Assembly (NCBI GenBank): GCA_006503475.1
Contig: RSEH01000352.1
Span: 1-38,380 of the forward strand
DNA from: Stentor roeselii
Taxonomy: Eukaryota > Ciliophora > Heterotrichea > Heterotrichida > Stentoridae
Direction of reading: 5' to 3'
DNA length: 38,380 nucleotides
Position numbers and translations under genes: made by a program. The notes beneath the pieces are model-generated. The model did not search any database, was not told the DNA's origin, and saw only the letters and a program-made list of their open reading frames with translations. Shown here piece after piece: positions 27,004 through 36,000 of this stretch; position 1 is the first letter of the stretch; each line of letters starts with the position of its first letter.

Positions 27004-28311
27004 ATGTTTACCTTCACCACACCAAGATCAAACCGGTATTTATTAACACCCCGAAACGACTTCAGAATAACCTCTCGAGTAATCTTCCCAGTTTCATCAA
27101 CAAAAAACTCCGACCAGTTAACACGAAACATTTCAATTCCCCGTTCAAAACTTCTAAGCGATTCACTAAGTAAAACTCAAAAACTCCAAAAAAGTCTCGA
27201 CACACTTCGAGTAAAAAAGCAAGAAACCGAGCGAGTCTTCTCAAAATTCACAGAAAATCATTTAAAAAAGCTAAGAGCAAAAGTAGACATAATGAAAGTC
27301 AACTTGAAATTTCATCGAGCTGCTCTTTTAATTCAAAAGAATTTTCGAGGATTTTTAATACGAAGAAAGTACCGACCAGTTATTTCTTCTCAGTTAAAAA
27401 AAACTCTTCAGGTCGGGATTCAAAACTTGAAAGTCAGGGTTGAAGACATCTGGAGTCAAACCGAGTCTTTAAACCGATCAGCTAAAATGATTCAGTTAAA
27501 ATTTCGCGAATTTTTAAGGAAAAAGAAAGAAAAAATCAACAAAAAAGTTCAGATTTTTTATGAAAAAAACTCAAAAATTTCAGCTGCTAGAAGAATTCAG
27601 AGATTTTTTCGAGATATGGTAAATCGAGTTAAGTTTAGAAGAATTTTGGAAAAATTGGAAAAGGTTAAAAAAAATTTGAGATTTATTCGAGTTAAGATTT
27701 TGTGGGATTCGCGGAAGTTTAACTGGAAGACTATGAGAAAACATTATGGTGTTCAAGATGAAGACAGTGAAAATATTGCTATTGTTGTCATCACTCCAAC
27801 TAGTACTGCTCCTGTAAGAGTCGATGTGAAGTACAAGAAAAAAACTAAGAAAAATAAGAGAAATAAAATTAAGGCAAAAAATGTGAAAAGCAACTTAGCA
27901 ACTTCAAGCTCAGTCCTTAGTCCGAAACCGGAAAGTGAAAATTTCAATGAATCTGCTGGGAATGACAGGGCGGATAACACTTTAAACAGTGAAGAAGAAA
28001 CGAAAAATCAACTTGGCATCCCTTTTGATAGGATTAAAAAAATGTTTAATGACCTGGATCTAGAAGAAAGTGATAAAAACGAACTTTTAAATGAAATCGA
28101 GGAAACTAGTATCTATAAAAACACCCCGACTCCTGTACTTTCTAATGTTTTAACTAAAAATACCCCTACCCCTGTGCTGGAAAAGGTAAAAACTCATCAC
28201 AAAGCTTCAAGTTCAGTTCCCAGCAAAGGTTCAATGTCAAAAAGAGCTGAAAATATAACAGTCCGTATGAAAAAAGTATCGAAAAGAAGAATTCCAATTC
28301 CTCTAAAATAA
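27004..28311 (+). CDS. Triple-IQ-motif protein
   Basis: 435 residues, strongly basic. Three IQ-type calmodulin-binding helices: AALLIQKNFRGFLIRRKY (about 106), AKMIQLKFREFLRKKKEK (about 161) and AARRIQRFFRDMVNRVKF (about 194). A Lys-rich disordered stretch follows (about 270-300). Near the end is a duplicated short motif, NTPTPVL, about 16 residues apart. IQ motifs bind calmodulin or EF-hand proteins, and an EF-hand gene lies just two genes away. No motor or enzymatic domain is present, so a cytoskeletal or ciliary scaffold is the likely role (inference). Confidence 0.87.
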   Translation: MFTFTTPRSNRYLLTPRNDFRITSRVIFPVSSTKNSDQLTRNISIPRSKLLSDSLSKTQKLQKSLDTLRVKKQETERVFSKFTENHLKKLRAKVDIMKVNLKFHRAALLIQKNFRGFLIRRKYRPVISSQLKKTLQVGIQNLKVRVEDIWSQTESLNRSAKMIQLKFREFLRKKKEKINKKVQIFYEKNSKISAARRIQRFFRDMVNRVKFRRILEKLEKVKKNLRFIRVKILWDSRKFNWKTMRKHYGVQDEDSENIAIVVITPTSTAPVRVDVKYKKKTKKNKRNKIKAKNVKSNLATSSSVLSPKPESENFNESAGNDRADNTLNSEEETKNQLGIPFDRIKKMFNDLDLEESDKNELLNEIEETSIYKNTPTPVLSNVLTKNTPTPVLEKVKTHHKASSSVPSKGSMSKRAENITVRMKKVSKRRIPIPLK

Positions 28312-28365
28312 ACCAGAAACTTTAATATTAATAAAAATTTTAATTCTGATAAAGCCACATAAATA

Positions 28366-29040
28366 ATGGATGATCTTACCCTTTATGGACACATCTTATC
28401 TCAGCCATCTCGATCAGTGATGTCATTTTGCAGTCTTTCATCCATTCAATACGCCTTCAAAGAGGTGAACTTTCCTAAACTAGAGCAAAAATCCGAGGCT
28501 TTCACCCTCATCAACCCTTTTCAAGAGTTCCCTGCAATTGTCCATCAAGGTTTCAACCTTTGGGAAAGTGGCGCGATTTTAACTTATCTGTCTGAAGTCT
28601 TTGATACTGACAACCAGTGGTACCCGAAAGACTTGAAAATTCGAGGTCGAGTCAATGCTTTTCTTCATTGGCATCATCAGAATTTACGAATACCGATTAT
28701 TCAGTATTATCGAGAAAAATCAACTTTTCCTTACTTTTATGGAAGGCCTGATTTGAGTCCTGAAAAAGAAGAGATTTTTCGAGTTGGTCTTGATGAATGT
28801 TTGAAGAATTTTGAGTGGATTCTTTCGTTTACTGGATTTGCTGCACAGACTCAAAATATGACGATTGCTGATGTTTTTGCTTTTAATGAAATTTTTAATG
28901 GGCAGATGGCTTTTATTGAACTTGATGAGTATCCGAGATTGAAGGATTGGTATTTGAAGGTTCGGTCAGTTGAAGAAGTTGAGGTCTTTTTACCGGCTGC
29001 ACAGTCCTGGATTGATAGGGTAATAAAGAGAGAGACTTAG
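28366..29040 (+). CDS. Theta-like glutathione S-transferase
   Basis: 224 residues, the usual GST length. The N-terminal thioredoxin-like domain (about 4-80) has LYGHILSQPSRSVM with the SQP serine typical of theta-class active sites. It also has NPFQEFPAIVHQGFNLWESG, with the cis-Pro and the ESGAILTYL glutathione-binding segment. The helical C-terminal domain (about 92-220) includes TIADVFAFNEI, the N-capping/hydrophobic staple motif of GSTs. It should conjugate glutathione to electrophiles in the cytosol. Codons shift from C/A-rich at the start to G/T-rich at the end. The minisatellite follows its 3' end. Confidence 0.92.
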   Translation: MDDLTLYGHILSQPSRSVMSFCSLSSIQYAFKEVNFPKLEQKSEAFTLINPFQEFPAIVHQGFNLWESGAILTYLSEVFDTDNQWYPKDLKIRGRVNAFLHWHHQNLRIPIIQYYREKSTFPYFYGRPDLSPEKEEIFRVGLDECLKNFEWILSFTGFAAQTQNMTIADVFAFNEIFNGQMAFIELDEYPRLKDWYLKVRSVEEVEVFLPAAQSWIDRVIKRET

Positions 29041-29128
29041 ATTAGTTAGATTTAAAATGAGGGATTTTAAGGGGAAAAAGTAATTGATAGAGGGTGTTAG
29101 ATACCTTTACTTATTAAACTTAAAAAAG

Positions 29129-29620
29129 AGTCTTAGGTGTTAAACTCACTTAAATTATAGGGTTGTAAATAGACTAAGGCACTTTCATTAATTCTATTCA
29201 AAAATTATCTCAGGGTGTTAAACTGATATTCCAGGGTATTAGATAGACTAAGTACTTTCATTTTCCTATTCAAAAATTAACTAAGGGTGTTAAACTAATA
29301 TTCCAGGGTGTTACATAGACTAAATACTTTCATTTCCTATTCAAAAATTATCTCAGGGTGTTAAATCAATATTCCAGGATGTTAGATAGACTAAAGATTT
29401 ATTTTCCTACTCAACAATAATATCAGGGTGATAAATCAAATATTCAAGGGTGTTAGATAGACAAAAATTCTATTTTTCCTTCTCGACAATAATCTCAGGG
29501 TGTTAAATCAATATTCCAGGGTGTTAGATATACTAAATAAATTTAATTTCTCCTAATAAACAATAATCTTATGGTGTTAACCCTCTAACTATTCCAGAGT
29601 ATTTAGACTAAATCATTTTC
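29129..29620. repeat. Minisatellite, about seven units of about 72 bp
   Basis: Degenerate tandem repeats lie between two convergent genes. The motif GGGTGTTAAA recurs at about 29135, 29213, 29285, 29356, 29426, 29498 and 29572, i.e. spacings of 70-78 bp. Each unit has two (C)AGGGTGTTA boxes about 26 bp apart (the second followed by GATAGACTAAA), then a pyrimidine-rich segment (CTTTCATTTTCCTA) and CAAAAATTATCT. Outer units are more diverged. A further single GGGTGTTA is at 29092. Confidence 0.92.
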
Positions 29621-29630
29621 ATTATCCTAC

Positions 29631-30236
29631 TTAACAACAGCCTTTCTTTTGAGTTGTCTTTGCTGTGGTCTGCACTCTAATGTTACCTGCTGTTCCAATC
29701 GCTTCTCCCATTCTTCGATCTTTAATTTCTTTTGCGATAAATTTAAAGGTTTCATTCACATTGATGTTCGACTTTGCACTTGTTTCAAAAAATTTTATCC
29801 CCAACTCGTTCGCTAAGGCCTCACCTTGCTCAGTGGTTATTTTTTTATCTGGCTTGTCGCATTTGTTGCCGATCAGGACTTTCGAGACGTTGTCACTTGC
29901 GTGCATTTTTATTTGTTGAACCCAGTTGCGGATGTTGTTGAATGAGTTTTCCTCGGTGCAGTCGTAGGCTAGGATGATGCCCATTGCGCCTTTGTAATAA
30001 GTTTGAGTGATAGTCCTAAATCGTTCCTGTCCAGCTGTATCCCAAATCTGCAACTTGATAGTCTTTCCGTCGATTTCCATAGTTTTAAGTTTGAAGTCAA
30101 TTCCAATGGTAGTGAGATGTGAAGCAGTGAAGTTATCATCAGAAAACCTTAAAAGAAAGCAAGTCTTTCCTACTCCAGAGTCTCCAATGATGAGCAGTTT
30201 GATGAGGTAATCATATTGACCAGCGGATTTCGCCAT
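29631..30236 (-). CDS. Rab-family small GTPase (Rab8/Rab1-like)
   Basis: 201 residues. P-loop GDSGVGKT at 18-25, switch [10 protein letters not shown], switch [11 protein letters not shown], guanine-specificity GNKCDKPD and ETSAKS, and a C-terminal GCC for double geranylgeranylation; all GTPase motifs are intact. The sequence is nearest to the exocytic Rab8/Rab1/Rab10 group, judged from the switch regions, so secretory transport to the Golgi or plasma membrane is likely. The coding strand is rich in C- and A-ending codons in the middle. The stop is 10 bp from the minisatellite and the start is 47 bp from the stop of the next minus-strand gene. Confidence 0.95.
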   Translation of the reverse strand: MAKSAGQYDYLIKLLIIGDSGVGKTCFLLRFSDDNFTASHLTTIGIDFKLKTMEIDGKTIKLQIWDTAGQERFRTITQTYYKGAMGIILAYDCTEENSFNNIRNWVQQIKMHASDNVSKVLIGNKCDKPDKKITTEQGEALANELGIKFFETSAKSNINVNETFKFIAKEIKDRRMGEAIGTAGNIRVQTTAKTTQKKGCC

Positions 30237-30283
30237 TTATCGATGAAGTCTAATGAAAATCAAAAGCCAAAATCTTTATTCTA

Positions 30284-30931
30284 TTAGAACCTCTTAGTCG
30301 ACGACTCAGTTAAATTATGACTTTTGACACTATGATAAATTTTTTTCAATCTCATCGAAGCCGTTGTGTTGATTAACTTCGTATTCGAGCTATAAGGAGT
30401 AAAAATCCTGTTAAAACATTCAGTATTCACCTTTTTACTTGTAAAAGGAAAGACACCTTTCGAGTAAATCTCCAAAAACTTCGGGGATTGTTTCGGAGAT
30501 TTTTTTACTCTGTCTGTTTTCATCAGTCGACATGATAAATGACGTTCGCCTTTTTTTTCATCGGTTTTGATGGGAATTTGAATGTTTAGGTTAAAACTCA
30601 CCTTTTTTGAATGATGCTTTTCTGATGACTTTTCGCTTGTCAAGGCTTGGGTTGAAGATTTCGAGATTTTGTGAGAACTTGAAGTTTTCCCGAGATTTTC
30701 GAAACTGTTTTTAGAAGAGACTTGCTTTGACTTGGTTTTTTTGTGACCGAGTTTTCGGGGAAATTTGTATTCGGAGTTTATTTTTGATTGGGAGAACTTT
30801 TTATCGATTTCTTTTCGGATTGCCACGTCGATGTCGCTGTTGAAACTTGTTTCGATTAGGAAGGAGTTGAAGCTGTCGTTGGATTTTAAGTGTTTTTCGG
30901 TGTTTATCCGCTTTTTGGAAGAGATTTTCAT
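30284..30931 (-). CDS. Lys/Ser-rich protein of unknown function
   Basis: 215 residues, very rich in Lys and Ser and probably disordered. Possible phosphorylation clusters include KKSPKQSPK. There is no signal peptide, membrane segment or known domain. The start is the first ATG of the frame. Support comes from frame length and gene-like codon composition, plus position in a tandem pair with the Rab gene (47 bp). A nuclear or cytoskeleton-associated role would be a guess. Confidence 0.6.
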   Translation of the reverse strand: MKISSKKRINTEKHLKSNDSFNSFLIETSFNSDIDVAIRKEIDKKFSQSKINSEYKFPRKLGHKKTKSKQVSSKNSFENLGKTSSSHKISKSSTQALTSEKSSEKHHSKKVSFNLNIQIPIKTDEKKGERHLSCRLMKTDRVKKSPKQSPKFLEIYSKGVFPFTSKKVNTECFNRIFTPYSSNTKLINTTASMRLKKIYHSVKSHNLTESSTKRF

Positions 30932-31249
30932 GATTTTGGAATTATTTAAGTGATTTCGATTTTTTTTAATGGAATGGCAGGAAGTTGGATTTTTAGAGGA
31001 ATTTAGATGATTTTAGGAGATAATCAAACCTCGTCAAAAGTTTGATTCTAATTATAAAGAAGTTTATTTTTCTAATGTTTAAAAATTAAGTCATCAAATC
31101 GATAAAACTAACCAATACTCTTGATCCACTATTTCTTCATTTAAAAATAACTCAAAATCTATGTTATATTACAGAGATCTATTAAAATACTCATTGTCAA
31201 TCCACAAAATTTTCAAAAACTATATTTTAAGGAATCAATATAAAATTAC
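30932..31249. other. Spacer between unknown gene and right relic
   Basis: AT-rich, with the upstream region of the minus-strand gene at 30931. I see no gene, RNA or repeat here. Confidence 0.4.
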
Positions 31250-33064
31250 CCTTTTCTGAATCCCTTATTGAAGAGGCCGCTGCTAATTTGAAATATGTAT
31301 TTTTAATAAATCTTATATTTATTGTGCAGTAAAGAAATATGTAGATGTTAAATTAACTTTAGACTTTAATAAAGAAATTAGTTTTTGAATCAAAATTTAA
31401 GATATCTTAGTTTAAAACATGTAAATTTTCTGAACTTGAATGGAAAACTTTTTATGAATTTTTATATTATTCTGATTTCTTAGTTAAAGTCGTAAGAAAG
31501 CTATAAATTCATTTCCAGAATCAAAGAAATCTCAAATTTTCAAATAATTAAAAAATTATCAGAAATTTTTTAGATGAATGAATATCTTGAAAATATTCAA
31601 ATCGTAAACTACTGAAAAATTATTACTGATGAAAATATTTTAGAGTAAAAGTTTAAAACTATTATTTTTGTTTTTGAACGAGAATTTCAATAATGACAAT
31701 ATTAAAGTTAATCATACTCAAATAAACTAAAAAAATTGAATTATATCTATTTTAATAGGGTTTATATTCAAAACTTATTTGATTTAAAAACAACACTTCT
31801 AGTTACCTTGATAATTAAAAATCGATAAAAAAAGCAACCATATCATGATTCTCTAATGATTTTACTAATCGAGCTTTGAAATAAACTAGATTTACTTATT
31901 CTTATCATAAAAGGATGTTAAACCTTCGAAACATAAATATTTCTCTGTTTCATTGATAGACTCTAAAGAGTCAATGATGATAAAAATCCAGTCTAGGGAT
32001 TCATTCAAGGAAATCATAATATTCATGTTTCCTTCGACACTCAAATTCCTCAGATATATTCACATTAAGTTTTAAATCCTAAACTAAAAAAATGTCTGAA
32101 TACAAAAGAAACTTGAAATAATATTTTATTAAGATTTAAAATTTCACTCAGAATAATAAAGATCTGAATGCAATTTCCTAATAAAATCTTTCTGCAACTT
32201 CCTATTAAGATTATTTGAAGAAAGTCTCAAATTTAACTATTTCATACCATGATTAGGAAAATATACTTAATACTCTTGAAATTCCTGTAGTTCAATTGGT
32301 AGAATCTTAATCCATGAATCCCTAAGAGTCTTTTTTCGTAAAGCTACTTTGATACTTAAAGATTAAGATGGTTTTAATCAATTTCGTATTTCTCAATATA
32401 AGATCTCGCAGGTTAAAGAGCTTATTTCTTAGTTATCTATATACAGAAAAAGTTTGAAAAACTTCAAATTACTTGAAGAGTAACTTCCAGCTGGCTGATT
32501 ATAAGAATAAAGCTCTAATCTTAAGAATTTGATAAAAGTCTGAAAATCCTCTAATAAAATATAAGTCTAAATCTCGCCTTTCTTAGTTTTAGAAGGTCTT
32601 TTCCCAGTCGAAGTCTTTTGTCAGGTAAACTTATAACTTAAACCTAAGAGAACAACTAATGTAAACAATTCTACTGCTTAGAACTCTAAAAATAATTGAG
32701 GTTTTAAGATCTCTCTATTGTTTTAGAACGAGATCACTAAGAATGAATCTCTAGAGAATTCCAAGGTTAAACTTATTAAGGACTTAGAGTTTATAATCAA
32801 CAAACATAATTTCTTATGGTTTCAGGAAAGAAACTTTTACTATAAGATTTATTCGAATACTTTAGATGTAATGTTAATCACAAATGAAAGTCTTTTTTTG
32901 ACTAATTTTTCAGAAAAAGTTTAGAAAAGTGGTTAAATAGAGAAAGGCTTTCAAGCTTCATTGAAGAAATAGGCTGATTTTAAATAATCAAACTAGTTGA
33001 GCATTCAAATCTCCTTCGGGTTTAAGTAACATATCCAAATAAACTATATTTTGAAAATAATTTC
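31250..33064 (-). pseudogene. Highly decayed counterpart of the left relic (right arm)
   Basis: Read on the minus strand, this region is colinear with 7324 to about 9500 of the left arm. Clear matches occur at 32900-32990, 32470-32640, 31990-32120, 31820-31960 and 31700-31740. Segments such as LVKSLENHDMV (near 31840) still align with KTSEDYEKV of the intact membrane domain, and the stretch near 31250-31300 resembles the intact NNEIIHKKGLYYD codons. Stops and frameshifts occur throughout. It is best read as a dead family member transcribed toward the unknown gene, older or less constrained than the left relic; the limits are approximate. Confidence 0.6.
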
Positions 33065-33085
33065 AAATTTTCTCATCCAATATAA
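33065..33085 (+). promoter_or_regulatory. Conserved start-proximal block of copy R
   Basis: Identical over 21 bp to the block before copy L (core TTTTCTCATCCAATATAA). It sits directly before the ATG and is therefore a candidate promoter/5'UTR element. Confidence 0.5.
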
Positions 33086-36000
33086 ATGAAAAAGCTCTTG
33101 CTTCTTGTTCTTATCTTAGTTCAAAGAAATTATGCTATTGAATGTGCAATCCATCGTTGCGAAAAAGGATTAATTGGAAGCGATATCTGTCATCCAGAAT
33201 GCAATAATATTCTCTGCAATTTCGATTCTATAGTAGAAATTGAAGGCCTTTCAAATTCAGAAATATTTCAAAGTTCAAAGTGCATCATTGACTGCATCGC
33301 CACTGGTTGCACCTTAGAACTTCTTGAGAATGACTCATGTGATGTTGAATGTAACAATGAATACTGTGCATTTGATCTTGGTCTTTGTGGCGTCTGTGCT
33401 GAAAACTGTTGGGCAGATGAGTTGTTGGATAAAAAATGTAATGAAAATAGTCCATGTAATATAGATAATTGCGGATTTGATAACTATGAATGCAATTACT
33501 GTGCAGAAGGTTGTGGGATTTCAGATGTGATTAAAGAAGGTTGTGAAAATGATAAATGTCGAGATGAACTTTGTAGGATTGTTCCAGATAATAATTGCTT
33601 TAAAGAATGCTCTCCATATTGTTTAGATGAATACTTGGAAAATGGGTATTGTGATGAAGATTGTAATACAGAAAAGTGTAATTATGATAATGGCAAGTGT
33701 CTTTGTGCCCCCGGCTGCAATATTAATGAACTAGAAACCGACTGCAAAGGCATCTTAGACCCATGCAATACAAAATCATGCAATTACAAATATTCCAAAT
33801 GTTCAGGTTGTAATTCTGATTGCAAAGATGAAATGATAAACAACAATATATGTAATTCAGAATGCTATAATGATAAAGAAAATCCTAATAGTCAAAATCA
33901 TTGCAGACTTGATGAATTTGATTGTGAATGCTCTTACAGATGTCCGATGTACAGAAAAAATAATGATTTTGTAGTCTTGCCTAATTATCAAGAAGATGAT
34001 TTTTGCTATGAACCTAGCTGTTGGTTTAACATCAAAAATAATGCTGACGATTTTGTTAAGAGATATAAAATCTTAAGTGCTATGATCTTCAAAGTTTATA
34101 GTTATTTCGACCTGAATATGCTACCTTCAGGATGTAATATTCAAACATTGAAGCAGTATGATTCTTTAAATGGACCAAAATGTGATATCAGTTCTCCTTG
34201 TTATTCGGAGAAAGCTTTGTGGTGTCTTGGAAGAGCAAATAATAATACTGCTAATTGTTTGCGTGCTACCAATAATACGTGCATTGTTTGTAATGGTGTT
34301 ATTGTAGAGAATGAATGCAAGAGTGAATTAAATGACTGTCCTGCTGACTCAGAGTTGATTTCTAATTTGACAGAGCTGTTCAATGAAAATTCAACGAACT
34401 TGAAATGGTGTGTAAATACGACTGTTGGTCAATATGAGCATGTTCCTAAATTGATTTATGTTAATTCAAGCGACCCTCCACTTTTAACAGGAAACGGAAC
34501 CAAAGAAAACCCTTATCTTTCATTATTCAATGCATTCACTAAAGTTAACAAAGATTATACAAGAATAATTCTTTCTTCAGGGGATCATTATTTTGTTAAC
34601 GATAGTGCTGTTGAATATAATCAACAAGAGATTCAATTGAGTTTTATTATTCTTACTATAGAAGGTGATCCTAAATCGCCTTCGGTAGTATATTGGATAA
34701 AAGATAAATCTCGAAAAATTTTAAACTTGGTTTTGACTGGTAAAAATATCGAGATAAGAAACATAGTTTTCGACGGCATAAAAATATTAAGAGATGATTG
34801 CACCTTATCTCCCGAGTATTGTCTTTATTGCCCTTTCTTTTACAATAGTCAAAACAATACTTCCACAAACTACGCGAATGATAAGTTCGAATATCTCCCC
34901 AATGAAAACCCTTCAGATCTATTTTATCAACCAAAAAAATGTTCCATGTACAATAAAATCATTTTATTTACTTTCTATCAATCAGCCTTGCTTCAAAACG
35001 TCACCTTTCAGTATTTCACAATCCAAAACAAAGTCCTTATCCAATCAAAAAGTATTCTTCTGCTCGAAAACGTTACTTTTGAGAGAATTCAACCGTCAAG
35101 CAAAGGCAGCGTTATTGAAATTTCATGTGAAAATTCATGCGAAAAAACAATTTTTTCTTTCCATAAGGGCGAGATTAGAGATCTTAATATTGGGTATAGT
35201 GTTAAAGAATGGACTGAAACTGGTGGGTTTTTAAGTGCTTCTCATATAAAGTCTGTGGAAATCATCGGAGTTGAATTTAAATTCAGTTTAATTTACTCAG
35301 GGAAAAACTTAGATGCGAGTTCTTTTATTTTTAGCTTTGTCTCAGTATTTGGCAATGTAAAGATCGATCAGTGCAAGTTCAGCAACATCTACGCAAAGAC
35401 CTTCATGCATTTCGACATGACTCAAGTAAATTATGAGGAACTCTCTTTTAATGTGACATTTCGGTCAGAAGTGATAAACACTATTCATCTCCAGATAAAC
35501 AATTCCTTATTTGAAAACATTTTCACAACAGGTCATCTGATCAATCATTTAACAAAGACCTTCACCCAAAATGTCATTTTAAATAATTTGACTTTTTCTA
35601 ATGTTTTCTCAGCTGACTCTTCTATCATCAACATCGACTTTCAAGGAGTTCTGGATAACAAGAATACAAAAGTTGGAATATTTAAACTGGACTATCAAGC
35701 TGTGACTCTTGAACAAAAGAATATTATTTTGAATCAACTCAAGTTTTTGTGGGTCTCTGCAGGGGAATATGTGATAAATGTTCATAAACAGCCGAATGTT
35801 TTTTTAAATGATGTTCAAATTGATGGAAATCATGATGGGACTAGAAATGATTTATTTGAAATTATTCAAAATTTCTATAAGAATGGGAAATATATGGAAT
35901 TAATGCCGAGAAGTGATTTGATTGGAAATTTAAACTGCTCTGGAAGTATTAAAATAAATGAATGTATTAATGTTACATTGAGAAATAACTCTTTAGAAAA

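Noticed and set aside
32281-32345. A tRNA-like D-arm (AGTTCAATTGGTAGAAT)
   Set aside because: No acceptor stem, anticodon arm or T-arm could be paired around it, and the mirrored left-arm copy does not preserve the fold; it is part of the decayed arm.
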